64,000 nucleotides of DNA from Arthrobacter sp. Soil736 (lineage in GTDB: Bacteria > Actinomycetota > Actinomycetes > Actinomycetales > Micrococcaceae): positions 297,167 through 361,166 of the forward strand of contig NZ_LMSB01000001.1 of assembly GCF_001428005.1 (NCBI RefSeq), in the 5' to 3' direction. Of the stretch, positions 1-8,538 are shown one piece after another; the first letter of the stretch is position 1; each line of letters opens with the position of its first letter. The translations under genes were made by a program, and so were the position numbers. A model generated the notes under the pieces. It saw only the letters and a program-made list of their open reading frames with translations. It was not told the DNA's origin and searched no databases.

Positions 1-46
1 CTCATGGACACGCGGCCCATCGGCATCCGCGTCGGCGTCGGCGATA

Positions 47-75
47 GGTCAGTTGCTCAGGTGTCAGTTGCTCAG
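47..75. repeat. Short tandem repeat (14-15 bp, two copies)
   Basis: GTCAGTTGCTCAG occurs twice in succession at 48-60 and 63-75. No function can be assigned. It is one of several short tandem repeats in the gene-free zone and suggests slippage or duplication activity there. Confidence 0.55.
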
Positions 76-224
76 GCGCCCTCATTGGGACCGGCGCTCC
101 GACTCCGAAGTAGGACCCCATGGACACGACAGGGCCCACGACATCCACGATGCTTCCTCAAGCAAACGAGCGGCTGCCCGCATGCTATAGCGGTCCGGCA
201 AGCTGCCTATTGCGGCCAGCCTGC

Positions 225-276
225 GTTCGTGACTGCAGCATAGCGACCAGGTTCGTGACTGCGGCATAGCAACCAG
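225..276. repeat. 26-bp tandem repeat, two copies
   Basis: Two adjacent 26-bp copies, 225-250 and 251-276, begin GTTCGTGACTGC and end GACCAG or AACCAG. They differ at two positions. The unit contains neither parS nor a DnaA box. Confidence 0.7.
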
Positions 277-575
277 GTCCACTTGTGGCCTTCCGCCGTC
301 AATACGGCCCGACCTTTGATCACCGCCGGCAACTCCACATGGTGCATGCATCTGGCCCCCACGTTCGTCTCGACGACCTCGGCGTCTACCGCACCGGACG
401 TTCACCTCTCCTCTCTTGTTCGGCATCGCTATGGATTGCATCCGTCTCGCGGCATTTCGATAGCCCGACGTTCGGGCGGGAAATGTCGACTAACAAGATC
501 AGCCCGGCACTGATCGACGCGAACCCTCCCGCCGAGCCACTCCTGTCGTGAACTTCCCACAGCCGGAGCATGACA

Positions 576-620
576 TTATTCACAGTCTTATCCACAGCTG
601 AATCCACAGGGTTTTCCACA
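576..620 (+). promoter_or_regulatory. Phased array of four DnaA-box-like 9-mers (12-bp period)
   Basis: TTATTCACA (576), TTATCCACA (588), GAATCCACA (600) and TTTTCCACA (612) start exactly 12 bp apart in one orientation. The first two match the bacterial DnaA-box consensus TTATNCACA exactly; the others deviate at the 5' side. Regular spacing near one helical turn suggests cooperative DnaA binding. Binding itself is inference. Confidence 0.65.
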
Positions 621-846
621 GGCACCCGCTGTGCGCATTTCGACACCTCTAGCGCGACACTGGAAACCGGACCCGCGTTGTGGTGGGATGCCGAGACTCC
701 TGATCCTGCAACGACGGGGCGGCCGTTTGGGAGCTCGGGTCGCAAGCAGCAGACCATGTGCCGAAAATAAACTGATTCAGCTTAATCTTGGACCGACATT
801 ATCGAGATTTTCCCCGCTGTCCACATCGAACAGCCCGCGGTCTGTT

Positions 847-862
847 TGTTTCACGTGAAACA
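847..862. promoter_or_regulatory. parS: parS site 1 (perfect 16-mer)
   Basis: TGTTTCACGTGAAACA is the canonical 16-bp parS palindrome bound by ParB. It lies about 3 kb beyond the parB stop codon, outside any gene. Confidence 0.93.
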
Positions 863-969
863 GGATGTCGCGCCTGAGGAGGACTTGCTTCACCCACATT
901 CCGCGGGGCGCCCGCCTGGCTGGTAAATCCACCGCCCCTGGGCCCGTGTGAGATTAGTTACCAACAGAG

Positions 970-1014
970 TTATCCACAGCGTTATCCACTGTGATATCCA
1001 CCGCAATATCCACT
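970..1014 (+). promoter_or_regulatory. Second phased DnaA-box-like array (12-bp period)
   Basis: TTATCCACA (970), TTATCCACT (982), ATATCCACC (994) and ATATCCACT (1006) repeat every 12 bp in one orientation. Only the first is a perfect DnaA box; the rest keep the ATCCAC core. GTTACCAACA lies just upstream (957-966). The reverse complement of its GTTACCAAC core recurs beside a DnaA box near 27.17 kb. Confidence 0.65.
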
Positions 1015-1445
1015 GGCCTGAGCGTCGCTTCATGACCCGTTGCCGCGCAGGACGACGCCTGCCTAGGTCCACCCCTGGACTGTCCTCTGCAAATGGGAAG
1101 TGCGTGAGCTGACTGGATCCGACTCGTCCTGGTCGACAAGCATCGTCACACATGGGTGACGAACGAGAAGTTCTGGACGGACTGTCAGACGCTGATCACC
1201 GGAGGCGCACCGCCTCCGCGTGCATCTGATGAAGTCTGTCCCCGGACACATGATGGTCTGAGCACGGCGCATCCGCGTATCGCTCAGATCGTCAGGGGTT
1301 CTAGTTGCCACCAAACGCGATGTCGCTCAGTTAGGGGAGCGTCCACGGCCTCAACGAAATGACGGGGAACGCTAGGCGCCGCGATCGGACCATGTACAGG
1401 GCTGGCCCCTTCCACCAGGACGTTGTCGGTCCGCCTGGCTTAGGC

Positions 1446-1459
1446 GTTTCACGTGAAAC
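1446..1459. promoter_or_regulatory. parS: parS site 2 (14-bp core)
   Basis: GTTTCACGTGAAAC is a perfect 14-bp core; the flanking pair is C...A, giving 15 of 16 matches to canonical parS. It marks the start of the first ~170-bp tandem unit. Confidence 0.92.
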
Positions 1460-1616
1460 ACCGGGGACAGAGTCCGCCATGGTGACAGGCCACGAAGAAT
1501 GAGTCCCGCTCGGATAGATGAAGTCCTAGGAGCGTAGTGCGTGCGTACTGTGCGACGCTGCCGGGCAGACGAATACAACAGGCCACACGTGACATCCTCA
1601 GTCAGGCGTGCGTAGA

Positions 1617-1632
1617 TGTTTCACGTGAAACA
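1617..1632. promoter_or_regulatory. parS: parS site 3 (perfect 16-mer)
   Basis: TGTTTCACGTGAAACA is a perfect canonical parS site at the junction of the first and second ~170-bp repeat units. Confidence 0.93.
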
Positions 1633-1786
1633 CCTGGGACAGAGTCCGCCATGGTGACAGGCCGCGATGAAAGAGACCGGCTCGTATAGTTGAAGGCCTA
1701 CGAGCGGTAGCGACTACTGTGCGACGCTGCCGGACAGACGGATACAACGGGCCACGAATGACATCCTCGATCAGGCGTGCCTAGAT

Positions 1787-1800
1787 GTTTCACGTGAAAC
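1787..1800. promoter_or_regulatory. parS: parS site 4 (14-bp core)
   Basis: GTTTCACGTGAAAC has a flanking T on the left and G on the right, so it matches 15 of 16 positions of canonical parS. It heads the fading third repeat unit. Confidence 0.92.
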
Positions 1801-2843
1801 GCTGGGGGCAGGGTCGCATATCGCAGAGTCACACTGGAGCACGCCTGCCGGGAAGCCCGATGAAGATTCGTAAGCGGTGGTGAGTGGACACCGCGCCACG
1901 CGTACAGCAAGGGACTGATACACCGGACTGGTCGCGCCGGTTCCTAGGCCCGAGGAGTCGATGTAGGGCCTGAAGACAGGGGGCTGAGCTCTTTGAGTTC
2001 GGGATACAAGCACCTTGAGGATGACAGCTCGGGTGCCAGGGTGAACCGCTCAGGTGCCCGGGGGACCGTTCAGCGTTCGGTGTGCAGACTGACGCGCTGG
2101 CCTCGCGACTGCCGAACTTCCCCCTTGGATCGTGGGGCAACTTTGAAGCTGTCCGACGACAAGGACTTCCACGAGATGCATCTTCGGGATCATCCAGCGT
2201 CCCCGGGGCTACTGCCGACAGGTCAGGAATTGTCACGTTCATCCATGAAACTCACGGCCTTCTCATCGACGCACGTCCGGTGGAGAGCTTCACGAACTAA
2301 CCTCCTCCAACGGCCGGCCCACGGACTGCTCGGCCAGCAACCCCGGAGTCGCAGCATCGCCTGCCGGCGACTCCAGGGATCGGCATAGCCGAGCAGCCAA
2401 AGCGTTCGAAGGCGTAAATGAGGCACGACAACGTCCTAGGTCCAAGAAGTCCGATGCCTAGAAAATCGCAGGTCCCAAGAGGGGACCGTAAGGGGCACTC
2501 TTGCTGCATCCCGGGACCGGCCGTAGCAGCAGCGCGACTGCACGAAGCACACGGCCCGTGAACTGAAATTCCCAGTCATTTCTTGACCATCGTTCGTGGC
2601 GTGGAGCGCAAATCCACCGCAACCCTTCACCCTCGAATCAGGATGGAGATTTCACGTGACGCGGCCGGCACAAAGATGTATTTCCCTCCCGAGCTATCAA
2701 GTTCCACTTGTTCGGGCAGCCGCCGGCGCAATCGGTCTTTGAACGGAAGGCTGGTGCCAACCCAGGAATGCAGTCCCAACCGACAGCTCACATGCCCACG
2801 TGCGCTCGTGCCAGGAATGGAGGTCGCCGCTCAGAGTCGAGTG

Positions 2844-2857
2844 GTTTCACGTGAAAC
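2844..2857. promoter_or_regulatory. parS: parS site 5 (14-bp core)
   Basis: GTTTCACGTGAAAC is a perfect core with symmetrical G...C flanks instead of T...A. It stands alone about 1 kb from the repeat units. Confidence 0.9.
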
Positions 2858-3337
2858 CAAACGGGGGAGCCATGTGGGTTCACCGACTGCCAGGCAACAA
2901 TGTTGGACTGTTCCGTCGCTAACGACCCCGCCGAGAGTTTACGACCGCATCCACTTACGTCCGGTGCCCGTCCAGCCGGGATCACCTGCATGACCGGACC
3001 CACGGGCTCAGAAGAGTATGCACGGGCGTGGCAGACGCTCTCAGCCGCCATGAGAGCCCGCTAGACCCCGGAACTCGTTTATGGAAGAGCGATGCGCAGT
3101 GGGCATGCCATTGCGGCATCCTCCCGCCGCAGACTGAGAGCGGCTTCGAGCGCAGATAATCACCGAATTTGCCCCGATCAGCCCTCCCAAAGCCCTCTGG
3201 GAACCGTGGAAGGTCTGAGTGGAGTAGAAAGAAAGGCCAGCCCCGGCGTTTCCGTAGGCCACTCGGCGGTTGAGGACAGGTCGACAGGACGGTTGGGGCA
3301 GGTTCATACGGCGCTAGGTCACAGGCCACAGAGCGCT

Positions 3338-3351
3338 TAGATCGCGATCTA
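3338..3351. other. 14-bp perfect palindrome, not parS
   Basis: TAGATCGCGATCTA is a perfect palindrome in otherwise unstructured sequence. It does not resemble parS or a DnaA box, and I assign no function. Confidence 0.4.
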
Positions 3352-3851
3352 GAGGGCGCCGGGCGGCCGCAGCGGGGCACAATGGCAAATACCGCGCATC
3401 CACGTACTTGTACGCCCCGAACGGACGCGTTCGGCGCTCTGCCAGCAGTAGCCTTGAGCGACGCCGCAACGCTCAACACGGCCATTCAATCCCTGGGAAA
3501 AGGCGTCATGGGGAAGCAATTCCCGCATCTTGCAGTGGAATTCATCAAAAGTGTCCAGTGCCTCCGGCGGACGGTATGGCTGCAAGCGGTGTAGATGGGC
3601 TGCACGGTCCATTGCCTGCGTCCGTGCCCGCGTCCAGGTCCAGGTCCAGCTCCACGTCGACTCGGCGTCCGTGCCTACGTCCACGCACATGTCCGCTGTT
3701 AGAGGCCAGCACGCCGTACCAGCTAGCCCACTGGGATCCGGTCAGGACTGCTGCAACGTCGATCCAGCCATTCAACAACCATAATGAGCAGCGATTCCGT
3801 GGTGCGGAGGGCAGTTCGAGTACTCAGACCAAACACTCAGACCAAAGAAGA

Positions 3852-3879
3852 AGGGCCCGTTTCACGTGAAACGGGCCCT
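3852..3879 (-). terminator. parS: parB terminator hairpin containing parS site 6
   Basis: A 28-bp perfect palindrome consists of the parS core GTTTCACGTGAAAC (3859-3872) flanked by AGGGCCC and GGGCCCT arms. It begins 18 bp past the parB stop codon. On the minus strand it is followed by a T-rich tract (TTCTTCTTTGG), the layout of an intrinsic terminator. One element therefore appears to be both a ParB-binding site and the transcription terminator of parAB. Confidence 0.8.
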
Positions 3880-3896
3880 CGAAAATGCTGAAGTTC

Positions 3897-5105
3897 CTAG
3901 TTTTCGGCCCCGGGAGCCAACACGTCCATGATTCGGTTCAGATCTTCCACGCTGGCGAACTCGATGCTGACGCGTCCTTTTCGTGCGCCCAACGAGATCT
4001 TCACGTTTGTATCGAGGCGATCCGAAAGTGAGGAGGCCAGATAATCCAGGCGTTCATGGCGCGCACCGGGACGGGGGATGTTGTTCTTCGCCGGTGCGGC
4101 AGGCTCGCGGTGAAGAGTAACCGCTTCCTCCGTGGCACGTACAGACATACCCTCGGCCACAATCTTTTGCGCAAGGCGTTCCATGGCGGCTGCGTCCGGC
4201 AAGGCCAGCAGTGCCCGAGCGTGTCCCGCGGAGAGGACGTTTGCAGCCACACGGCGCTGCACCAGCGGGGGCAGCTTGAGCAGCCGGAGAGTGTTCGACA
4301 CCTGGGGGCGCGAGCGGCCGATGCGGTCAGCGAGCTGCTCGTGAGTTGTGCCGAAGTCTTCGAGGAGCTGCTGGTAGGCGGCAGCCTCTTCCAGCGGATT
4401 CAGCTGGCTGCGGTGCAGGTTCTCCAGCAGTGCGTCGCGAAGCAGGTCGTCGTCGGTGGTGTCACGGACGATTGCGGGGATTGTGTCCAGTCCTGCGGCC
4501 TGAACCGCCCGCCAGCGGCGTTCACCCATGACCAACTCATAGGGTTCACCACCCTCTTCGGTTGAGGTACGCACCACAATTGGCTGGAGAACGCCTATTT
4601 CCCGAACTGAGTGAACCAGCTCGGCCATATCGTCCTCATCGAAGACGGTGCGGGGCTGTTTCCGGTTGGGATGAATATCAGCCACGGGGATTTCGGCAAA
4701 CCGAACGCCCGGAACCTCAACAAGCTCGACGTCGTTGCCCGCTGCCCGGTAATCCGCAGCTGAAGCATCGTCCGTTCCGGCAGCAGCATCGGCGGGCACC
4801 TCATCGCCGGCCCTACCGGCGGCTGGCGCGCCAGCCGCGGTTTTCACCGGAGCGGCCGTGACCGGCGCCTCCTTGGTACCGGGATCGGTAGCAACAGAAC
4901 CCTTGGATCCGGAGGACCGGCTGGGCGTCGTCGAAGAGGGTTCAACAGCGGGAGCAGTTTCAGCGGTCGCAGACTTGCGCGCTTCCGGAAAGAAAAGGTC
5001 CACAGGGCGTGACGGCGCTGCTCCGCTACCCGAAGCGTTTGTGGAGGCAGAACTTGGAATGAGTGCGCCAAGACCGCGACCGAGCCCGCGTCGCTTATCG
5101 CTCAT
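3897..5105 (-). CDS. parB: Chromosome-partitioning protein ParB
   Basis: ParB is the centromere-binding CTPase that loads at parS, spreads along DNA and, with ParA, moves origins apart. The 402-residue product starts [17 protein letters not shown], the typical ParA-stimulating N-terminus. A long Ala/Pro/Ser-rich linker (about 20-130) follows, then the CTP-binding ParB/Srx domain (about 135-235) with GERRWRA at 194-200. A helix-turn-helix (about 255-280, [17 protein letters not shown]) and a C-terminal dimerisation region complete it. It lies 67 bp downstream of parA, probably in one transcript, and its 3' hairpin contains a parS site. The long linker is the only unusual feature. Confidence 0.97.
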   Translation of the reverse strand: MSDKRRGLGRGLGALIPSSASTNASGSGAAPSRPVDLFFPEARKSATAETAPAVEPSSTTPSRSSGSKGSVATDPGTKEAPVTAAPVKTAAGAPAAGRAGDEVPADAAAGTDDASAADYRAAGNDVELVEVPGVRFAEIPVADIHPNRKQPRTVFDEDDMAELVHSVREIGVLQPIVVRTSTEEGGEPYELVMGERRWRAVQAAGLDTIPAIVRDTTDDDLLRDALLENLHRSQLNPLEEAAAYQQLLEDFGTTHEQLADRIGRSRPQVSNTLRLLKLPPLVQRRVAANVLSAGHARALLALPDAAAMERLAQKIVAEGMSVRATEEAVTLHREPAAPAKNNIPRPGARHERLDYLASSLSDRLDTNVKISLGARKGRVSIEFASVEDLNRIMDVLAPGAEN

Positions 5106-5172
5106 TGATGAATCCCTCCATTGGAAGAGCCCGGCTATGCCTGGCTCCGGCTGTTGCAGTGTTTGGAAAATT

Positions 5173-6228
5173 CTAGCGCTCAGCGATTTCCGCTGCGGCT
5201 TCCAGATAGGAAAGGGCGCCGCTGGAGGATGGATCGTACGTCATGACCGTCTGCTGATAGCTCGGTGCCTCGGAGATGCGCACGGAGCGTGGAACAACAG
5301 CACCCAGCACCTGGTCCGGGAAGTGCTGGCGCACCTCGGCGGCAACCTGCGCCGCCAGGTTCGTCCGGCCGTCGTACATAGTCAGCAGAATGGTGGAAAC
5401 CTCCAGATCAGCATTCAAATGCTTCTGGATCATCTCGATGTTCTTCAGCAGCTGGCTAAGGCCCTCCAGCGCATAGTACTCACACTGAATAGGGATCAAG
5501 ACCTCGCCTGCAGCGCAGAATGCATTCACCGTCAGCAGGCCAAGACTCGGCGGGCAGTCGATGAATATGTAGTCCAGCCGTTCTTCGCCCTTTTTCTGGC
5601 GTGACTTGGCGTAAACGTCGATGGCGCGGCGGAGCCGCTGCTCCCTGGCCACGAGCGACACCAGTTCGATTTCGGCGCCGGCCAGGTGAATGGTGGCAGG
5701 CGCACAAATGAGGTTGTTGATGTCGGGGCATGGAGCCACAACGTCCTCCAGCGCCATGTCATTGATCAAAACGTCGTAGATGCTGTCGACGTCGGCATGA
5801 TGTTCGATGCCCAATGCGGTGGAGGCGTTTCCCTGCGGGTCAATGTCGATAACCAGGACATTCAGCCCGGCCGCCGCCAGCGCGGCCGCGATGTTGACGG
5901 TGGTGGTGGTCTTACCCACGCCACCTTTTTGGTTTGAAACGGTAAAGACTCGGGTCTTCTCGGGTTTAGGAAGGTTGCGGTCCAAGAGCCTCTCCCGGCG
6001 CCTGTTCTCGTGCGCTAGTTCGCGGGCAATGGGGCTATCGTCATCCAAGGCATCCAAAACGTTCCCGATGGCCGGTGTTTCACGTGAAACCTTCGCACCG
6101 TTCATGATGCCCGCAACCGAATTCAGGTGATTCGATGCCGTAGCGACCGAGGGTACACCAAAGGCGCGTGCCGACCCCAAGGACACGAACGGGGGGATCC
6201 GCTGCGTGGAGGTTTCGCTACTGGTCAC
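5173..6228 (-). CDS. parA: Chromosome-partitioning ATPase ParA
   Basis: ParA is a deviant-Walker ATPase that binds nucleoid DNA and drives ParB-parS complexes apart. KGGVGKT lies at residues 101-107 and [10 protein letters not shown] and the rest of the MinD/ParA fold follow. The frame begins at a GTG with a weak ribosome binding site and gives about 95 residues ahead of the ATPase core; an ATG at 6105 (residue 42) is an alternative start. Residues 47-51 (VSRET) are encoded by a parS palindrome, so part of the N-terminal tail is shaped by a DNA-binding site. It precedes parB on the same strand. Confidence 0.95.
   Translation of the reverse strand: MTSSETSTQRIPPFVSLGSARAFGVPSVATASNHLNSVAGIMNGAKVSRETPAIGNVLDALDDDSPIARELAHENRRRERLLDRNLPKPEKTRVFTVSNQKGGVGKTTTTVNIAAALAAAGLNVLVIDIDPQGNASTALGIEHHADVDSIYDVLINDMALEDVVAPCPDINNLICAPATIHLAGAEIELVSLVAREQRLRRAIDVYAKSRQKKGEERLDYIFIDCPPSLGLLTVNAFCAAGEVLIPIQCEYYALEGLSQLLKNIEMIQKHLNADLEVSTILLTMYDGRTNLAAQVAAEVRQHFPDQVLGAVVPRSVRISEAPSYQQTVMTYDPSSSGALSYLEAAAEIAER
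6077..6090. promoter_or_regulatory. parS: parS site 7, inside parA
   Basis: GTTTCACGTGAAAC is a perfect core within the 5' part of parA, read in frame as V-S-R-E-T. With flanks it matches 15 of 16 canonical positions. It is the parS closest to dnaA, about 3.9 kb away. Confidence 0.92.
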
Positions 6229-6314
6229 TGGGACACACTCACTCTCGTTCGGCTCTTACTGCCGTTCTCTAGCCTAACCGCTACGCCCTCAAGACCCGTG
6301 GCACCGGGCCTGGG

Positions 6315-6965
6315 CTAGGCGATCTTTTGGGTCTTCTTCACTACAATCCGCACCACGGTGGTGGGTTCCTCCAGCAGATCCTGCCCCACTGTTACCACGG
6401 AAGTCTGCACCCCGCCCAGCTTGCGGATCACCTTGGCGGCCTTTTCAATTTCCTCGGCGGCGCTTCGGCCCTTGATGGCTACAACTTCACCATCGCCATC
6501 CAACAGCGGAATGGTCAGGCCAGCCAAATTCTTCAGCGCCGACACGGCCCGAGCCGTGACAACGTCCGCCTTCACCATCCCTACAGCCAGTTCAGCCCGG
6601 GTGCGCATAACCGTAACATTGCTCAGTCCGAGATCGTCCACGACCTCCTGCAGCCAGATGACCCGCCGTTCCAGCGGTTCAATAAGGGTCAGCTCAAGAT
6701 CCGGGCGGGCGATGGCCAGGCACAGGCCCGGCAGGCCCGCTCCGCTGCCGACGTCGACCACGTGGCTTCCATGCGCAATTTCGCTTTCAATAACCGCGCA
6801 GTTCAGGACGTGGCGTCCCCACAGCCGGGGAACTTCCCGCGGACCGATGAGTCCACGTTCGGTTCCCGACGTGGCGAGATGCTCCACATACCGCTCGGCC
6901 AAGCCAAGGCGGTCGCCGAAGATCTTCTCCGCTGCCTGGCGTTCGGCCGCCGTTATTTCCACCAT
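6315..6965 (-). CDS. rsmG: 16S rRNA (guanine527-N7)-methyltransferase RsmG
   Basis: RsmG (GidB) uses S-adenosylmethionine to methylate N7 of G527 in 16S rRNA. The 216-residue protein has the expected length. Its SAM-binding motif is VVDVGSGAGLPGLCLA at about residues 67-82, followed by LTLIEPLERRVIWLQEV. It sits 19 bp after jag and upstream of parA, the conserved actinobacterial order, and is probably co-transcribed from the rpmH side. The start ATG is followed by VEITAAERQAAEKIFGDRL, typical of the family. Loss of RsmG in other bacteria gives low-level streptomycin resistance. Confidence 0.96.
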   Translation of the reverse strand: MVEITAAERQAAEKIFGDRLGLAERYVEHLATSGTERGLIGPREVPRLWGRHVLNCAVIESEIAHGSHVVDVGSGAGLPGLCLAIARPDLELTLIEPLERRVIWLQEVVDDLGLSNVTVMRTRAELAVGMVKADVVTARAVSALKNLAGLTIPLLDGDGEVVAIKGRSAAEEIEKAAKVIRKLGGVQTSVVTVGQDLLEEPTTVVRIVVKKTQKIA

Positions 6966-6984
6966 CAGTAGATCAGCCGGCGGT

Positions 6985-7548
6985 TCAGTCGGCGGAGACG
7001 ACGATGTGCCGGCCGGCGCCTTCGCCCTCGGACTCGCTTACAAGCCCGAGATCGGCAACGGCGTCGTGCACGATCTTGCGCTCGTAGGCGCTCATCGGCT
7101 CAAGGGCGACTGCCTCACCGGTTTTCTTGACGGACGCCACGGCATCCTCGGCGATCTTCTGCAGGTGGCCCGCGCGCTCCTTGCGGTACCCGTTAATGTC
7201 GAGCACCAAGCGTGACCGGTTATCCGTTGCGGAAAGGACCGAGAGACGGGTCAGCTCCTGGAGTGCTTCCAGTACTTCGCCGTCCCGGCCCACAAGGCTC
7301 TCCAAGCCGGCAGACTCTTCATCGGTGACGATCGAGATGTAGGTGCGTCCGTTGCGGACCTCGATGTCGATGTCGCCGTCAATGTCGGCAATATCGAGCA
7401 GTTCCTCGAGGTAGTCAGCTGCGACGTCGCCTTCTTCTTCCAGGCGGCTCGCAGACGTACCCTTACCGCCGTTCACTGCCTCGGTGGCGTCGTCCTGGTC
7501 TTCGCTGACATCAGCGGAAAGTGCGTGCTCAGAGCTCTCAACAGACAT
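6985..7548 (-). CDS. Jag/KhpB-type KH-R3H RNA-binding protein
   Basis: This 187-residue acidic protein is the SpoIIIJ-associated Jag/KhpB homologue found beside yidC in Gram-positives. After an Asp/Glu-rich N-terminus (1-50) there is a KH domain with the GxxG-like loop GRDGEVLEALQ at about 88-98. An R3H domain (about 150-187) carries MSAYERKIVHDAVADL and ends in RHIVV. Family members bind RNA and influence cell elongation and division. Its ATG overlaps the yidC stop as TAATG, which indicates translational coupling to the membrane insertase. Confidence 0.92.
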   Translation of the reverse strand: MSVESSEHALSADVSEDQDDATEAVNGGKGTSASRLEEEGDVAADYLEELLDIADIDGDIDIEVRNGRTYISIVTDEESAGLESLVGRDGEVLEALQELTRLSVLSATDNRSRLVLDINGYRKERAGHLQKIAEDAVASVKKTGEAVALEPMSAYERKIVHDAVADLGLVSESEGEGAGRHIVVSAD

Positions 7549-8522
7549 TACTTCTTCTTCCTGTTCTTACGTTGTGGCTGAATGCGCTGGCTGCGGGCCT
7601 GCGCAACCGCAGCGGCGGCAGCGGCCTCAGCCTCGGCGTCGACTTTCTTGCCACCCAAGATGGGCAGGGACGGCAGGCCCTTGGCGGCACGGCGCTCGGC
7701 GAGGGCCTTTGCGGCGGGGGATCCCGGCGTCGGCATGCGGCGGATGACGAAGAACTGCTGACCCATGGTCCACAGGTTGGTGGTGGTCCAGTAGATGAGG
7801 ACACCGATGGGGAAGTTGATGCCGCCAACACCGAAGACGATGGGCAGGATGTAGAGCATCATCTTCTGCTGGCGCATGAAGGGGCTCGCCATGGCCTCTT
7901 CGGACATGTTCTTGGCCATGATCTGCTTCTGCGTGATGAACTGCGAAGCCGTCATGGCCAGGATCATCACGATGGAGAGGATCCAGACCGCGGTCTGGTT
8001 ACCGGCGCCGCCGTGCAGCAGGGAAGCCGAAAGCGTAGCTCCAAAGATGCTGGAATCGTCGAACTGCACCACCTGCTCGTGGCTCATAGCGCCGATGCCG
8101 GCACCCTTAGTCCGGGCGGCCGTGATGCCGGAGAGCACCTGGAACAGGGCGAAGAAGAACGGCATCTGGATCAGCATGGGCAGGCAGGCCGAGAACGGGT
8201 TGGTCCCATGCTTCTTGTACATGGCCATCTGTTCCTGTGCCATGGCCTGGCGGGACAGCTGGTCGGTCTTGCCCTTGTACTTGTCCTGCAGCTTCTTGAG
8301 GTCCGGCTGCAGGAGCTGCATTCCGCGCTGGGCCTTGATCTGCTTGACGAACACAGGGATCAGGGCGGCACGGATCACCAGCACCAGCCCGATGATGGAC
8401 AGCGTCCACGTCCAGCCGTTGGCGGCCGGCAGGCCAATGGTGCTCAGGCCCTCATGGAAGCCCACCATGATGACTGACACCAGCCACTTGAACGGAAACA
8501 TAATTGTTTCAAAGAAGTCCAT
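7548..8522 (-). CDS. yidC: Membrane protein insertase YidC
   Basis: YidC inserts and folds proteins in the cytoplasmic membrane, alone or with SecYEG. The 324-residue Gram-positive-type protein lacks the large periplasmic domain of E. coli YidC. It shows the five-helix Oxa1 core: TWTLSIIGLVLVIRAALIPV with the conserved Arg in the second helix, a charged coiled hairpin (about 65-100), then helices near 125, 165, 215 and 245. A basic, Ala-rich tail ends RKNRKKK, suited to ribosome contact. It lies 16 bp downstream of yidD and overlaps jag by one base. Confidence 0.95.
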   Translation of the reverse strand: MDFFETIMFPFKWLVSVIMVGFHEGLSTIGLPAANGWTWTLSIIGLVLVIRAALIPVFVKQIKAQRGMQLLQPDLKKLQDKYKGKTDQLSRQAMAQEQMAMYKKHGTNPFSACLPMLIQMPFFFALFQVLSGITAARTKGAGIGAMSHEQVVQFDDSSIFGATLSASLLHGGAGNQTAVWILSIVMILAMTASQFITQKQIMAKNMSEEAMASPFMRQQKMMLYILPIVFGVGGINFPIGVLIYWTTTNLWTMGQQFFVIRRMPTPGSPAAKALAERRAAKGLPSLPILGGKKVDAEAEAAAAAAVAQARSQRIQPQRKNRKKK

Positions 8523-8538
8523 ACGATATCCCTATTCG

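Larger units (their letters stand above)
1446..1800. repeat. ~170-bp tandem duplication, each unit headed by parS
   Basis: Unit 1 (1446-1617) and unit 2 (1618-1786) align along their length and share blocks such as GACAGAGTCCGCCATGGTGA, ACTGTGCGACGCTGCCGG, GACATCCTC and TCAGGCGTGC. A third parS core at 1787 begins a further copy that fades after about 20 bp. By eye, identity between units 1 and 2 is roughly 80 percent. The parS cores are identical while the rest has diverged, which suggests that selection holds the sites. Confidence 0.85.
1..3896. other. Gene-free parS / DnaA-box zone downstream of parB
   Basis: No reading frame here looks like a protein. The open stretches are short, arginine/serine/proline-rich, mutually antisense and without ribosome binding sites, and the base composition is visibly less G+C-rich than the flanking genes. 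What the stretch does hold is cis-acting sequence: six perfect parS 14-mer cores, two 12-bp-period arrays of DnaA-box-like 9-mers, a roughly 170-bp tandem duplication and several short repeats. Because parA and parB lie immediately next to it, I infer that it is the chromosomal centromere where ParB loads. The left boundary is the window edge, so the full extent is unknown. Confidence 0.7.

Noticed and set aside
576-1014. Independent replication origin in the centromere zone
   Set aside because: No A+T-rich unwinding element or initiator gene accompanies the arrays; canonical oriC around dnaA is complete, so a regulatory or titration role is more economical.
1446-1800. Tandem repeats read as a CRISPR array
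   Set aside because: Units are about 170 bp, with two and a bit copies, no short identical repeat/unique spacer pattern and no cas genes in the window.
2650-2663. Possible degenerate parS (ATTTCACGTGACGC)
   Set aside because: Only 11 of 14 core positions match and the right half-site is destroyed, whereas all accepted sites are perfect across the 14-mer.
2982-3485. 167-codon open frame in the gene-free zone
   Set aside because: Arg/Ser/Pro/Cys-rich product, no ribosome binding site, overlapping frames on the other strand of similar length and no family resemblance.
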